Below the pieces are notes generated by a model. The model made no database searches and had not been told where the DNA came from. It saw only the letters and a list, made by a program, of their open reading frames with translations. From contig NZ_JRGM01000147.1 in NCBI RefSeq assembly GCF_000764665.1, positions 62,001 to 126,000 on the forward strand: DNA of 64,000 nucleotides, given 5' to 3'. This DNA comes from Aeromonas lacus (lineage in GTDB: Bacteria > Pseudomonadota > Gammaproteobacteria > Enterobacterales > Aeromonadaceae). The translations under genes and the position numbers were made by a program. Positions 35,369-43,758 of the stretch are shown piece by piece; within the stretch, counting starts at the first letter, position 1; each line of letters begins with the position of its first letter.

Positions 35369-35455
35369 GAAAGAGAGGTAGTCCCAGAAAACAATAAATA
35401 TACAATTTTTTGTCTTTTGTGACGTATGGTTAGCATTGCGGCAGGAAAGATCACC

Positions 35456-35491
35456 AATAAAAAAAGCCTGGCAGTTGCCAGGCTTTTTTGA
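35456..35491. terminator. Terminator of rplM-rpsI
   Basis: AAAAAGCCTGGCA-gt-TGCCAGGCTTTTTT: a strong stem with A and T tracts on both sides, 30 bp after the rpsI stop on the minus strand. It can act in both directions. Confidence 0.9.
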
Positions 35492-35520
35492 CACTCGAAA
35501 GAGTGAGTACCAGAAGCGAA

Positions 35521-35928
<408 letters not shown>

Positions 35929-36357
35929 TTAGATATCCAGTACTTGAGGTTGCTGAGCAGCGTGAGCGTGCTCGGCGCCTGCGTAAACTTTCAGTTTACG
36001 GAACATGGCACGGCCCAGAGGACCTTTCGGCAGCATGCCTTTAACAGCAGCTTCGATTACCATTTCCGGTTTACGCTGAATCAGCTTGTCGAAGCTGATG
36101 GACTTGATACCACCCGGGAAGCCGGAGTGAGCGTGGTACATTTTGTCGGTAGTTTTCTTACCGGTTACACGTACCTTCTCAGCGTTTACAACGATGATGT
36201 AATCACCGGTGTCAACGTGCGGAGTGTATTCAGCTTTGTGCTTACCACGCAGACGAGCAGCGATCTCGGTTGCGATACGACCCAGAGTTTTACCTTCTGC
36301 GTCCACAATGTACCAGTCACGTTTTACGGTTTCTGGCTTGGCAACGAAAGTTTTCAT
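35929..36357 (-). CDS. rplM: 50S ribosomal protein L13 (uL13)
   Basis: 142 residues with [40 protein letters not shown], and [20 protein letters not shown]. An early-assembly 50S protein. Co-transcribed with rpsI behind a roughly 140-nt structured leader. Confidence 0.98.
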   Translation of the reverse strand: MKTFVAKPETVKRDWYIVDAEGKTLGRIATEIAARLRGKHKAEYTPHVDTGDYIIVVNAEKVRVTGKKTTDKMYHAHSGFPGGIKSISFDKLIQRKPEMVIEAAVKGMLPKGPLGRAMFRKLKVYAGAEHAHAAQQPQVLDI

Positions 36358-36511
36358 TAAGTTAAACCCAATTACCTGTTACAGACCCAATTGTTTATGG
36401 GGGCTCTCCCACAAACAACAAACGATGGCCTACCTGTACCCCTTCGAATACAAGTAAAGCTTAAAGTGTTGCTGTCTTATCGACAGCTGTAACGTGGGCC
36501 GGGCGATTATA
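36358..36511 (-). promoter_or_regulatory. rplM promoter and structured leader
   Basis: A perfect -10 TATAAT on the minus strand at 36506-36511 (-35 poorly conserved) places the start near 36499 and a leader of about 140 nt. The leader has a perfect hairpin GCTGTC-gataa-GACAGC (36471-36487) and a G-run/C-run hairpin (GGGAGAGCCCCC) nearer the gene. Such leaders can host autogenous control by L13; that is inference. The remaining bases to zapE (36512-36623) show nothing recognisable beyond a CCTGCC/GGCAGG inverted repeat. Confidence 0.5.
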
Positions 36512-36623
36512 AGTGAAGTTGCCTTAAATATCACCTGCTAATTTCACTGCCATGAAGCTAGCAAATGTCGCCCGGCCCTACCTGCCGCAGATGCCCATCC
36601 GACTGGCAGGCGCGGTATTGTGA

Positions 36624-37718
36624 CTAAGGAAGGTGCACTCTGGCAAGGTATTCGTGCGATTGCATTTCCTGAAGCCGTGAAAGACAGCGCTGGAATTCGA
36701 AATTCAGCAGCCCTTCACCATAGAGTTCCGTCATGGGCACGGCGGCCGACATGATGAGTTTGACGTGCCGTTCATAGAACTCGTCGATCATGGCGATGAA
36801 GCGGCGGGCCGCGTCATCCGTGCCTCTGCCCATTGGTTTAACATTGGCCAGCAACACGGTGTGGAACAGCCGGGCCAACTCGATATAGTCGTTTTGGGAG
36901 CGGGGAGTACAGCAAAGTTGCTCGAAATCCATATAGAGCACCCCTTCCCCCATCCCCAGCGACGTCAGCTGCCGATGATTGACCTCAAAACGCCCCTCTG
37001 AGGCCTCGTGCCCCCCGGTTAATTGCTGAAAATAGCGATCAAGATTCGTTTTTGCCTGCAGATCCAGCGGGCAGTGATAAATCTCAGCCTGCTCCAGCGT
37101 ACGCAGGCGATAGTCGATGCCACCGTCTACGTTAAGTATTTCGCAATGGCGCTCGATAAGCTCGATGGCGGGCAGAAAACGGGCTCGCTGCAGCCCGTTG
37201 CGATAAAGATCCTTTGGCGGCATGTTTGAGGTTGCCACCAGCACGACGCCCTGACCGAACAACTCCTGAAACAAGGTGCCAAGCAACATGGCATCTGTAA
37301 TGTCCGAGACGAAAAATTCGTCGAAGCAGATGATGTCCGTCTCGCCGGCCAGCTTGGCTGCTACCAGCTTGAGCGGGTCAGCCAGACCGCTCAACGCCTT
37401 GAGTTCATCATGGATCCGCTGCATGAAGCGATGGAAATGACAGCGCATTTTGCGCGTCCCTGGCAGGCTGTCGAAAAAAGTATCCATCAGCCAGGTCTTG
37501 CCTCTGCCCACTCCCCCCCACATATAGATCCCCAGGATGGGCTCCTGCGCCCTGGGCTTTTGCAACCAGCCAAACAGCCCGCGGGATCTGGTCGGAGTCG
37601 GGCGATGCAGCAAATCCTGATACAGTCGCTCCAGCCTGCTGATGGCCATCCCCTGAGCGGGGTCGGCATGCACGCCGGGTCGTAGCAGATCCTGCTGGTA
37701 TTTTTGCTGCGGTGTCAT
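36624..37718 (-). CDS. zapE: ZapE, division-associated AFG1-like ATPase
   Basis: 364 residues from the ATG at 37718. Walker A GGVGRGKT (68-75) and Walker B IICFDEFFVSDITDAMLLGT. The family regulates Z-ring constriction in E. coli (YhcM) and corresponds to mitochondrial AFG1. It is divergent from zapG, as in enterobacteria. Confidence 0.94.
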   Translation of the reverse strand: MTPQQKYQQDLLRPGVHADPAQGMAISRLERLYQDLLHRPTPTRSRGLFGWLQKPRAQEPILGIYMWGGVGRGKTWLMDTFFDSLPGTRKMRCHFHRFMQRIHDELKALSGLADPLKLVAAKLAGETDIICFDEFFVSDITDAMLLGTLFQELFGQGVVLVATSNMPPKDLYRNGLQRARFLPAIELIERHCEILNVDGGIDYRLRTLEQAEIYHCPLDLQAKTNLDRYFQQLTGGHEASEGRFEVNHRQLTSLGMGEGVLYMDFEQLCCTPRSQNDYIELARLFHTVLLANVKPMGRGTDDAARRFIAMIDEFYERHVKLIMSAAVPMTELYGEGLLNFEFQRCLSRLQEMQSHEYLARVHLP

Positions 37719-37858
37719 CCTTGAGGGCCTCTCCAACTCCCTGAATAGAGGACAAAATGGTATCACGCCCTCAGGACGCACGGTATAGTGCCATCAAGGC
37801 ATGGCGGTTCATCCAGCCGTATGAACACACACTGTTTTAGCTGTAACAAGGAGCATCT

Positions 37859-38230
37859 ATGAGTCTGTCAACTGGGATCCTGCTGGCTGTCGCAGCCTTG
37901 ATCGTCGGTATCATCATCGGCCGTTTTTCGGTTCGCAGCCGTGACGCCGGTCGTCTGGAACAGGAGCTGAAAAAGGCCCATAAAGAGCTCGAAAACTATC
38001 AGGGCCAGATCAATACCCACTTTGCCGACAGTGCGGCACTGATGGAGCAGCTGGCCGAGCAGTATCAAACCCTCTATCGCCACATGGCAGAGCAGAGCAA
38101 GTTCCTGGCCAAGGCTCAGGAGCCGCTGTTCCGCGAAGTCTTGGTGGAAGAGGAAGAGACCAAGACCGAAGCCGAGCCGGGCGTACCGCCTCGCGACTAT
38201 GCCGGCGCCTCTTCCGGTCTGCTCAAGTAA
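37859..38230 (+). CDS. zapG: ZapG (YhcB/DUF1043) division and envelope protein
   Basis: 123 residues: one N-terminal membrane segment (GILLAVAALIVGIIIGRF) followed by a cytoplasmic coiled coil (GRLEQELKKAHKELENYQGQ) and an acidic tail. It links divisome and envelope synthesis. Lies between zapE and degQ in conserved order. Confidence 0.92.
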   Translation: MSLSTGILLAVAALIVGIIIGRFSVRSRDAGRLEQELKKAHKELENYQGQINTHFADSAALMEQLAEQYQTLYRHMAEQSKFLAKAQEPLFREVLVEEEETKTEAEPGVPPRDYAGASSGLLK

Positions 38231-38247
38231 GCGGGTCAGTCCCTTGC

Positions 38248-38276
38248 GGAACTAATCGGGAACGTCTGTGGTCTGA
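38248..38276 (+). promoter_or_regulatory. Possible sigma-E-type promoter of degQ
   Basis: GGAACT (38248-38253) and TCTGA (38272-38276) with an 18-base spacer, one or two longer than the usual sigma-E spacing. Periplasmic proteases of this family are often sigma-E regulated. Weak evidence. Confidence 0.25.
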
Positions 38277-38320
38277 CCTTGACGATTGCAATGCAACTTT
38301 TTCTGGGAGCTGTTTTTCAT

Positions 38321-39682
38321 ATGCGTAAACCTCTTTCCATGCTCAGTGTGCTAGCCCTCAGTGTCGGTATCGCCATGTCTGCGGCCCCTGCTCAGGCTGC
38401 ACTGCCTTCCCTGTTAGGCTCCAACCAGGAGATGCCGAGTCTGGCTCCTGTTCTGGAGCAGGTCACTCCGGCCGTGGTCAACATTTCTGTCTCAGGCAAA
38501 AAAGTGACCCGCCAGCGCCTGCCCGAGCAGTTCCGCTTCTTCTTTGGCCCCAACATGCCTGACGAACAGGTGAGCGAGCAGCCCTTCCAGGCGCTCGGAT
38601 CCGGCGTCATCATCGATGCCAAGAAAGGCTACGTGATCACCAACGCCCACGTGGTTCACGAGGCGGACGAGATCAAGGTCAACCTGAAAGATGGTCGTGA
38701 ATATGCGGCCAAGAAGATCGGTGAGGACAAACAGTCCGACATCGCCCTGCTGCAAATCAAGGCGGAAGATCTGGTGCAGATCAAGTTCGCCGACTCCGAT
38801 GAGCTGCGGGTGGGTGACTATGCGCTGGCAATCGGCAACCCCTTTGGTCTGGGCCAGACCGTCACCTCCGGGATTGTCAGTGCGCTGGGCCGTAGCGGCC
38901 TCAACATCGAAAATCTGGAGAACTTCATCCAGACCGATGCAGCCATCAACTCGGGTAACTCCGGCGGCGCCCTGCTAAACCTGCGTGGCGAGCTGATCGG
39001 TATCAACACCGCGATTCTGGGCCCCAACGGTGGCAACATCGGCATCGGCTTTGCCATCCCCTCCAACATGGTGCGGGATCTGGCCGACCAGATCGTCAAG
39101 TACGGTGAAGTACGTCGCGGCCAGCTGGGTATTACCGGCACCGAGCTCACCTCCGACATCGCCAAGACCTTCGGTTACAACAAGAAGGATGGCGCTTTCG
39201 TCAATCAGGTGATGCCGGGTTCCGCAGCCGACAAGGCGGGCATCAAGGCGGGCGATATCATCGTCAGCATCGATGGCAAACCGGTTCGCTCCTTCGGCGA
39301 GCTGCGCGCCAAGATCGCCACCATGGGCGCCGGCAAGCAGGTCGAGCTGGGGCTGATCCGCGATGGCAAGTCACAAACTGCCAAGGTGACCCTGAAGCAG
39401 GCCGATGACAGCGAAGTGCGCGCCAGCGCGCTGCACCCGGCACTGGAAGGGGCCAAGCTGAGCACCACTACCGACCCGGTCTCCGGTGTCGCGGTGGCCG
39501 ACATTGATCCTCGCTCTGCTGCAGCCGCTTCCGGCCTGCAGAAGGGTGATATCATCATCGGGGTCAACCGGGTGCGCATCAACACCCTGGGTGAACTGAC
39601 CAAAGCGCTCAAGAGCAAGCCGGACGTACTGGCCCTCAACATCCAGCGCGGCGACTCTTCCCTCTATCTGGTAATTCGTTAA
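38321..39682 (+). CDS. degQ: DegQ, periplasmic serine endoprotease (Do/HtrA family)
   Basis: 453 residues from the ATG at 38321, with a signal peptide ending SAAPAQA. The catalytic triad is visible as NAHVV (His), DKQSDIALLQ (Asp) and INSGNSGGALLN (Ser). Two PDZ domains follow (about 265-360 and 370-450). It is both protease and chaperone for misfolded periplasmic proteins. Followed by its own terminator, then degS. Confidence 0.95.
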   Translation: MRKPLSMLSVLALSVGIAMSAAPAQAALPSLLGSNQEMPSLAPVLEQVTPAVVNISVSGKKVTRQRLPEQFRFFFGPNMPDEQVSEQPFQALGSGVIIDAKKGYVITNAHVVHEADEIKVNLKDGREYAAKKIGEDKQSDIALLQIKAEDLVQIKFADSDELRVGDYALAIGNPFGLGQTVTSGIVSALGRSGLNIENLENFIQTDAAINSGNSGGALLNLRGELIGINTAILGPNGGNIGIGFAIPSNMVRDLADQIVKYGEVRRGQLGITGTELTSDIAKTFGYNKKDGAFVNQVMPGSAADKAGIKAGDIIVSIDGKPVRSFGELRAKIATMGAGKQVELGLIRDGKSQTAKVTLKQADDSEVRASALHPALEGAKLSTTTDPVSGVAVADIDPRSAAAASGLQKGDIIIGVNRVRINTLGELTKALKSKPDVLALNIQRGDSSLYLVIR

Positions 39683-39688
39683 TCCCCC

Positions 39689-39722
39689 ATCACCCGCGGC
39701 ACTCGCCGCGGGTGATTTTTAT
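39689..39722 (+). terminator. Intrinsic terminator of degQ
   Basis: CACCCGCGGC-actc-GCCGCGGGTG stem followed by ATTTTT. Confidence 0.9.
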
Positions 39723-39771
39723 CCATCGATAATGTTATTCTCTGCCCGCAGCCAGCACGGATGAGAATGAC

Positions 39772-40893
39772 ATGAAAATCCCCTCTTTAGTCAGTTACTT
39801 GGGCAAGTCTGTCGGTTTCGGTTTGACCGTCGCCGCACTGCTGTTGCTGCTGTTCCCCAATTTCCGTGGCGGGGCTCAATTGCCCGGCCTGATCACCAAT
39901 GCCCGTGAACTGAGCTTCTCTTACGCCGCACACCGCGCCGGCCCGGCTGTCGTCAACATCTATACCCGCAGCTTTGCCTCCAATCAGGGCAATCGCGGAC
40001 AGCTGCAGCCACAGGGGCTGGGCTCTGGCGTCATCATGAACCAGCGTGGCTATGTGCTGACCAACTACCACGTCATCGCCGATGCCGATCAGATCATTGT
40101 CGCCCTGCAGGATGGCCGCGTCTTCAGCGCCGAGTTGGTCGGTACCGATCAGCTCACCGATCTGGCAGTGCTCTACATCGAATCGGATAACCTGCCGGTG
40201 ATCCCGCAGGATCAGAACAGCCAGCCCGAGGTGGGCGACGTGGTGCTTGCCATCGGCAACCCCTACAACGTCGGCCAGACCATCACCCAGGGGATCATCA
40301 GTGCCACCGGCCGCACCGGTCTCTCCAGCATGGGGCCAGACAGCAATGGCCGGCAGGATCTGCTGCAAACCGACGCAGCCATCAATGCCGGCAATTCGGG
40401 GGGTGCTCTGGTCAACGGCCGGGGTGACCTGGTTGGCATCAACACCGCCACCTATCACCTCAACGGCAATCAGGAGAGCTACGGCATCAGCTTCGCCATC
40501 CCCTACCGGCTGGCCAAGCGGATCATGGACGAGCTGATCGCCAACGGCCGCGTTATTCGCGGCTATCTCGGTATCTCCAGCGTCGAGATCAACCCCATCG
40601 TCGCCCGTATGATGAATCTGGGCGAACTGCGCGGCCTCATCGTCGAGAGTCTGGATCCGGTCGGTCCGGCGGCCAAAGGCGGCCTGCAACGGGGTGACGT
40701 GCTGCTCAAGATCAACGGTGAAGCGATCACCGGGGTACGTGCCGCCATGGACAAGATCGTCGAGAGCCGCCCCGGCACAAAGCTCTCCATCTCAGTCTTC
40801 CGCGATGGCAAGCCGCTCGAGGTGGTAGTGACCATCGAAGAGGATCTGCGCTACCAGAACAGGGCTGCCGCCAGCGCGGCAGGCGCCAGCTAA
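39772..40893 (+). CDS. degS: DegS, membrane-anchored site-1 protease of the sigma-E response
   Basis: 373 residues. An uncleaved N-terminal membrane anchor (GFGLTVAALLLLLFPNFRGG), the triad TNYHVIADAD / TDQLTDLAVL / INAGNSGGALVN, and a single PDZ domain (about 265-350), which distinguishes it from DegQ. It cleaves RseA when unfolded porin C-termini bind the PDZ domain. Separate from degQ by a terminator. Confidence 0.95.
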   Translation: MKIPSLVSYLGKSVGFGLTVAALLLLLFPNFRGGAQLPGLITNARELSFSYAAHRAGPAVVNIYTRSFASNQGNRGQLQPQGLGSGVIMNQRGYVLTNYHVIADADQIIVALQDGRVFSAELVGTDQLTDLAVLYIESDNLPVIPQDQNSQPEVGDVVLAIGNPYNVGQTITQGIISATGRTGLSSMGPDSNGRQDLLQTDAAINAGNSGGALVNGRGDLVGINTATYHLNGNQESYGISFAIPYRLAKRIMDELIANGRVIRGYLGISSVEINPIVARMMNLGELRGLIVESLDPVGPAAKGGLQRGDVLLKINGEAITGVRAAMDKIVESRPGTKLSISVFRDGKPLEVVVTIEEDLRYQNRAAASAAGAS

Positions 40894-40915
40894 CCGCCAC
40901 TCCATCTCATCGTTC

Positions 40916-40939
40916 AAGGGCGGGCAACCGCCCTTTTTC
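40916..40939 (+). terminator. Intrinsic terminator of degS
   Basis: GGGCGG-gcaa-CCGCCC followed by TTTTTC, 23 bp after the stop. Confidence 0.85.
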
Positions 40940-41213
40940 TTGCCCGCTATTTCATAAATACGCCCCGTCTGCGTGAGGCGATTCACACTTTTCGCCAAGG
41001 CTCAGCTGCCCGCTGAAAACGGAAAAGTGCGCCTCTGCTCACACTAATCCAGCCTCGTTCAGAGCTTTTCCACTCTTTTTTGCCAACGAAGGGTCCTCTT
41101 TGACCCCTAACGACGGGAATTTCCGCTTCGAATCGGAAAAAAGCTGCCTCCTCTCACCATCCATGCCGGCTTAGGGTAGAGCCATCCCTTCTGCCAGCCT
41201 TGGAGAGCAGACA
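40940..41213 (+). promoter_or_regulatory. Upstream control region of the SFCGS/DUF4310 operon
   Basis: No gene is present. A palindrome TTTCCG-cTTCGAAt-CGGAAA lies at 41120-41139. A second inverted repeat CACTTTTC / GAAAAGTG lies at 40986-40993 and 41022-41029, and another CTTTTCCACT stands between them and the palindrome. I infer that these CTTTTC/GGAAAA half-sites are operators, most likely for the MtlR-type regulator encoded at the end of the operon. No -10/-35 or sigma-54 element stood out. Confidence 0.4.
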
Positions 41214-41576
41214 TTGCAAACAGAGACCCACGACCAGACCATGACCCCGGACAGCCCGGCGCTGCTGCGCCAGACCGACCAGATCCTGGCACGCATTCAT
41301 ATTCTGCTGGGCGATCAGGGCATCCGCCCCAACGAGGTACAGCAGCAGATGCTGGCCTCCCACGTCAAAGCCATGGTGTGGCGCTCCCACAGCGGTGAAC
41401 CGCTGCCGGAAGTTGACCTCAGCCTGTTTGAGGAGATCTCTCCCCTCTCGCTGCGTCTCGCCGAGCAGGTTGTCAGCTGGCTGGAGCGACTCGCCTACGA
41501 AGAGGCACACCTCTTGTCCGTCCATTTTGAAGTAGCCAAAGAAAACGAACTCAGCTCAGTAACAGGAGATAACTAA
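41214..41576 (+). CDS. Small stand-alone PRD-domain protein
   Basis: 120 residues from a TTG with GGAGAG eight bases upstream; an ATG nine codons later is an alternative. Helical, with residues about 15-105 resembling a single PTS-regulation domain (histidine in LASHVKAMVWRSH; ISPLSLRLAEQVVSWLERL). Stand-alone PRD proteins (YhfY-like) occur in this type of cluster. I recall TIGRFAM families defined from Enterococcus faecalis EF_0829-0839 and A. hydrophila AHA_391x for these neighbours. It may sense PTS phosphorylation; no DNA-binding part is visible. Confidence 0.7.
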   Translation: MQTETHDQTMTPDSPALLRQTDQILARIHILLGDQGIRPNEVQQQMLASHVKAMVWRSHSGEPLPEVDLSLFEEISPLSLRLAEQVVSWLERLAYEEAHLLSVHFEVAKENELSSVTGDN

Positions 41577-41942
41577 ATGACTGCCATCAAACTCGTGATT
41601 GGAGATCGTCTCGGCAAGGGTCAGAAAGTGGGGGCAGGCGCGGAAGCAGCCGGTGCCAGCGTGACCATCATCCCCGGCATGGCCGCCGACATGAAGCTCG
41701 GCGACGTGATGAACAAGGAGCAGGCTGATCTGGGGATCTCCTTCTGCGGCAGCGGCGGCGCCGGTGCCATCACCGCCCAGACCAAGTACGGCTACAAGTG
41801 CCGTTACGGCATGCGCTCCATCGAAGAGGGCGTCACCGCCATCAACGAAGGCTGCGTCGTGCTGGGCTTTGGCTTCATGGACAAGGAAGAGCTGGGCCAG
41901 AAACTGGTCGAAGCCTTCGCCAAGAAACACGGACACGCCTGA
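41577..41942 (+). CDS. SFCGS glycine-rich family protein (function unknown)
   Basis: 121 residues with AGGAGAT upstream. The family motif ISFCGSGGAGA is centred on Cys57. The stretch that precedes it (EQADLGISF) looks like a beta strand, so strand-Cys-Gly-loop resembles the phosphocysteine loop of PTS EIIB proteins (C-G-S-G-x-G-x-S), although EIIB cysteines lie near the N-terminus. No enzymatic role is established. Always found, as far as I recall, with DUF4310, 4311 and 4312. Coupled to the next gene by TGATG. Confidence 0.85.
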   Translation: MTAIKLVIGDRLGKGQKVGAGAEAAGASVTIIPGMAADMKLGDVMNKEQADLGISFCGSGGAGAITAQTKYGYKCRYGMRSIEEGVTAINEGCVVLGFGFMDKEELGQKLVEAFAKKHGHA

Positions 41943-42238
41943 TGAAAGAGAACTTCACCACCAAGGTCACCGTCAGCGGCAAGGGAACCACCCGTCAGCA
42001 GGCGTTTGCCTCCGCCCTCAGCCAGGTGCAACCCACACTGCTCAAGGACAACCAGCAGGTACTGCTGCGCATTGAGCCGGTCGATGTACAGGTGCTCAAA
42101 GCCGAGGAGTCAGTCCGGGTGGAGAAGTTTCTGTTCTTCTTCCTGCCGCGCCAGCGCCGCGAATACCGCGTCCAGCTGGAGATCACGGTTCAGGTCACCA
42201 GTCTCGACGTCGCCAGGGTGACGTTCACCCAGGTGTGA
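41942..42238 (+). CDS. DUF4312 family protein
   Basis: 98 residues. Begins MKENFTTKVTVSGKGTTRQQ, contains VEKFLFFFLPRQRREYRVQL and ends in a beta-rich VTSLDVARVTF stretch. Small alpha/beta protein without signal peptide; the FFFLP stretch could touch a membrane partner. Translationally coupled to the SFCGS gene, and 39 bp before the DUF4311 membrane gene. Function unknown. Confidence 0.85.
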   Translation: MKENFTTKVTVSGKGTTRQQAFASALSQVQPTLLKDNQQVLLRIEPVDVQVLKAEESVRVEKFLFFFLPRQRREYRVQLEITVQVTSLDVARVTFTQV

Positions 42239-42277
42239 TCTCCTGACCGGCACCACCCCACAAGAAGGATACGTTGG

Positions 42278-43054
42278 ATGTTTCTAATCATATTTATCAA
42301 GTCTCTCATCATTGGCGGCCTGGTTGGCGTCGGGGTGGGGGCCGGCGCGGCGCGGATGTTCCACGCCCCGACCGTACAGGGCATGGGTGCCTTCCGCACC
42401 CTGGGCGAACTCAACTCCTGCGAGGGGGATCCCGCTTCCCACTTCTCGTTTGGTCTGGGCTTCTTCTTCAACGCCTGGGCCTCCACCGTGGCGGCTGGCG
42501 CCTTCACCCAGGATGTGGATCACCGCATCATCCCGCACTGGGCCACGGCGGCACTGCTGTTCAAAAATCGGGATCTCGCCACCACCCTGCACGACCCGAA
42601 AAAGATGGCCATCGCCGGCGGCATCATAGGTGCCATCGTGGTCGCCTTCCTCAACAGCACGGCTGCTGCCGTCCCGGCCGCCCTGCAGGTCACTGCGGTC
42701 AAGGTGCTGGTACCGGCCGCCAACCTGCTGGTCAATACCGTCATGCCGGTGATCTTCTGGCTGGCAGCCATCGAGGCGGGCAAGAAATCCGGTTTCTGGG
42801 CAACCATCTTCGGCGGTCTGGCCCAGCTCATCATGGGCAACGCGGTACCGGGTCTGGTGCTCGGCATCCTGATCGGCAAGGGCGTGGAAGAGAGCGGCTG
42901 GAACCACGTCACCAAGGTGATGATGGCGGCCATCGTCCTGCTGTTCGTGCTGAGCGGCTTCTTCCGCGGCTTCGACATGAAACTGATTGAATCCTTCCAT
43001 ATGGGTGTCCCCCTGTGGCTGGAAAACGTCCATAACCTGCTGAGCGGCAAATAA
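42278..43054 (+). CDS. DUF4311 family membrane protein, candidate permease subunit
   Basis: 258 residues with AAGAAGGA upstream. Roughly six membrane segments, for example IIFIKSLIIGGLVGVGVGAG, MAIAGGIIGAIVVAFLNSTA, LLVNTVMPVIFWLAAIEAG and VMMAAIVLLFVLSGFF. Gly/Ala-rich with conserved charged loops (CEGDPASHF; QDVDHR). It pairs with the DUF4310 protein 11 bp downstream. Transport is inferred from topology and context only. Confidence 0.85.
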   Translation: MFLIIFIKSLIIGGLVGVGVGAGAARMFHAPTVQGMGAFRTLGELNSCEGDPASHFSFGLGFFFNAWASTVAAGAFTQDVDHRIIPHWATAALLFKNRDLATTLHDPKKMAIAGGIIGAIVVAFLNSTAAAVPAALQVTAVKVLVPAANLLVNTVMPVIFWLAAIEAGKKSGFWATIFGGLAQLIMGNAVPGLVLGILIGKGVEESGWNHVTKVMMAAIVLLFVLSGFFRGFDMKLIESFHMGVPLWLENVHNLLSGK

Positions 43055-43065
43055 GGGGTCACACC

Positions 43066-43716
43066 ATGGATGAGAAACTGAAAAACAACTTCTGGTATGC
43101 CGACTGGTCATTCCCCATCTTCGTCGGCCTGCTCTCGGCCGGGGTCTTTGCCGGTACCCACATGTTCTATCTGTACGGGGTCGGTACCTTCAACGAGGTA
43201 GCCTTCGTCGCCATGCTGAAAGCCGGAATGGACACGGGTGCCTACGGCGCGGTAGCCGCTTTCGGCGCCAGCTTCCTGTTCGCCCGCATCATCGAAGGCT
43301 CCCTGGTGGGGATCCTGGATATCGGCGGTGCCATCCAGACCGGGGTCGGCCTCGGTGTGCCAGCCCTGCTGCTGGGGGCCGGCATCGTCTACCCGGTGGA
43401 GAACTTCGGCGCCTCGCTGGCAACCGGCATGGGGATTGGTCTGGCCATCGGCTACGTCATCATTCTGGCGCGCAAGTTCACCATCAACCAGAGCAACTCC
43501 ACCTACGGAGCCGACGTCATGATGGGAGCTGGCAACAGCTCTGGCCGCTTCCTCGGCCCCCTCATCATCCTCTCCGCCATGGGTGCCTCGATCCCCATCG
43601 GTATCGGTTCCCTGCTGGGTGCCCTGCTGTTCTACGTGTGGGGCAAGCCCATCACCGGCGGTGCCATCCTGGGAGCCATGCTGCTCGGTACCTTCTTCCC
43701 GGTTGCCCTTATGTAA
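43066..43716 (+). CDS. DUF4310 family membrane protein, candidate permease subunit
   Basis: 216 residues, about six Gly/Ala-rich membrane segments (FPIFVGLLSAGVFAGTHMFY; GAIQTGVGLGVPALLLGAGI; FLGPLIILSAMGASIPIGIG; TGGAILGAMLLGTFFPVAL). The loop FTINQSNSTYGADVMMGAGN is hydrophilic and conserved-looking. With DUF4311 it would form the membrane part of an uncharacterised transporter. Confidence 0.85.
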   Translation: MDEKLKNNFWYADWSFPIFVGLLSAGVFAGTHMFYLYGVGTFNEVAFVAMLKAGMDTGAYGAVAAFGASFLFARIIEGSLVGILDIGGAIQTGVGLGVPALLLGAGIVYPVENFGASLATGMGIGLAIGYVIILARKFTINQSNSTYGADVMMGAGNSSGRFLGPLIILSAMGASIPIGIGSLLGALLFYVWGKPITGGAILGAMLLGTFFPVALM

Positions 43717-43719
43717 GTA

Positions 43720-43746
43720 CCAGCCGCCCTGCGGGGCGGCTCGCCA
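43720..43746 (+). repeat. Strong intra-operon stem-loop
   Basis: AGCCGCCC-tgcg-GGGCGGCT between DUF4310 and the amidohydrolase gene, with no U tract. It is likely to stabilise the upstream transcript 3' end or reduce expression downstream; this is an inference from structure. Confidence 0.6.
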
Positions 43747-43758
43747 GAGGTTATCAGC

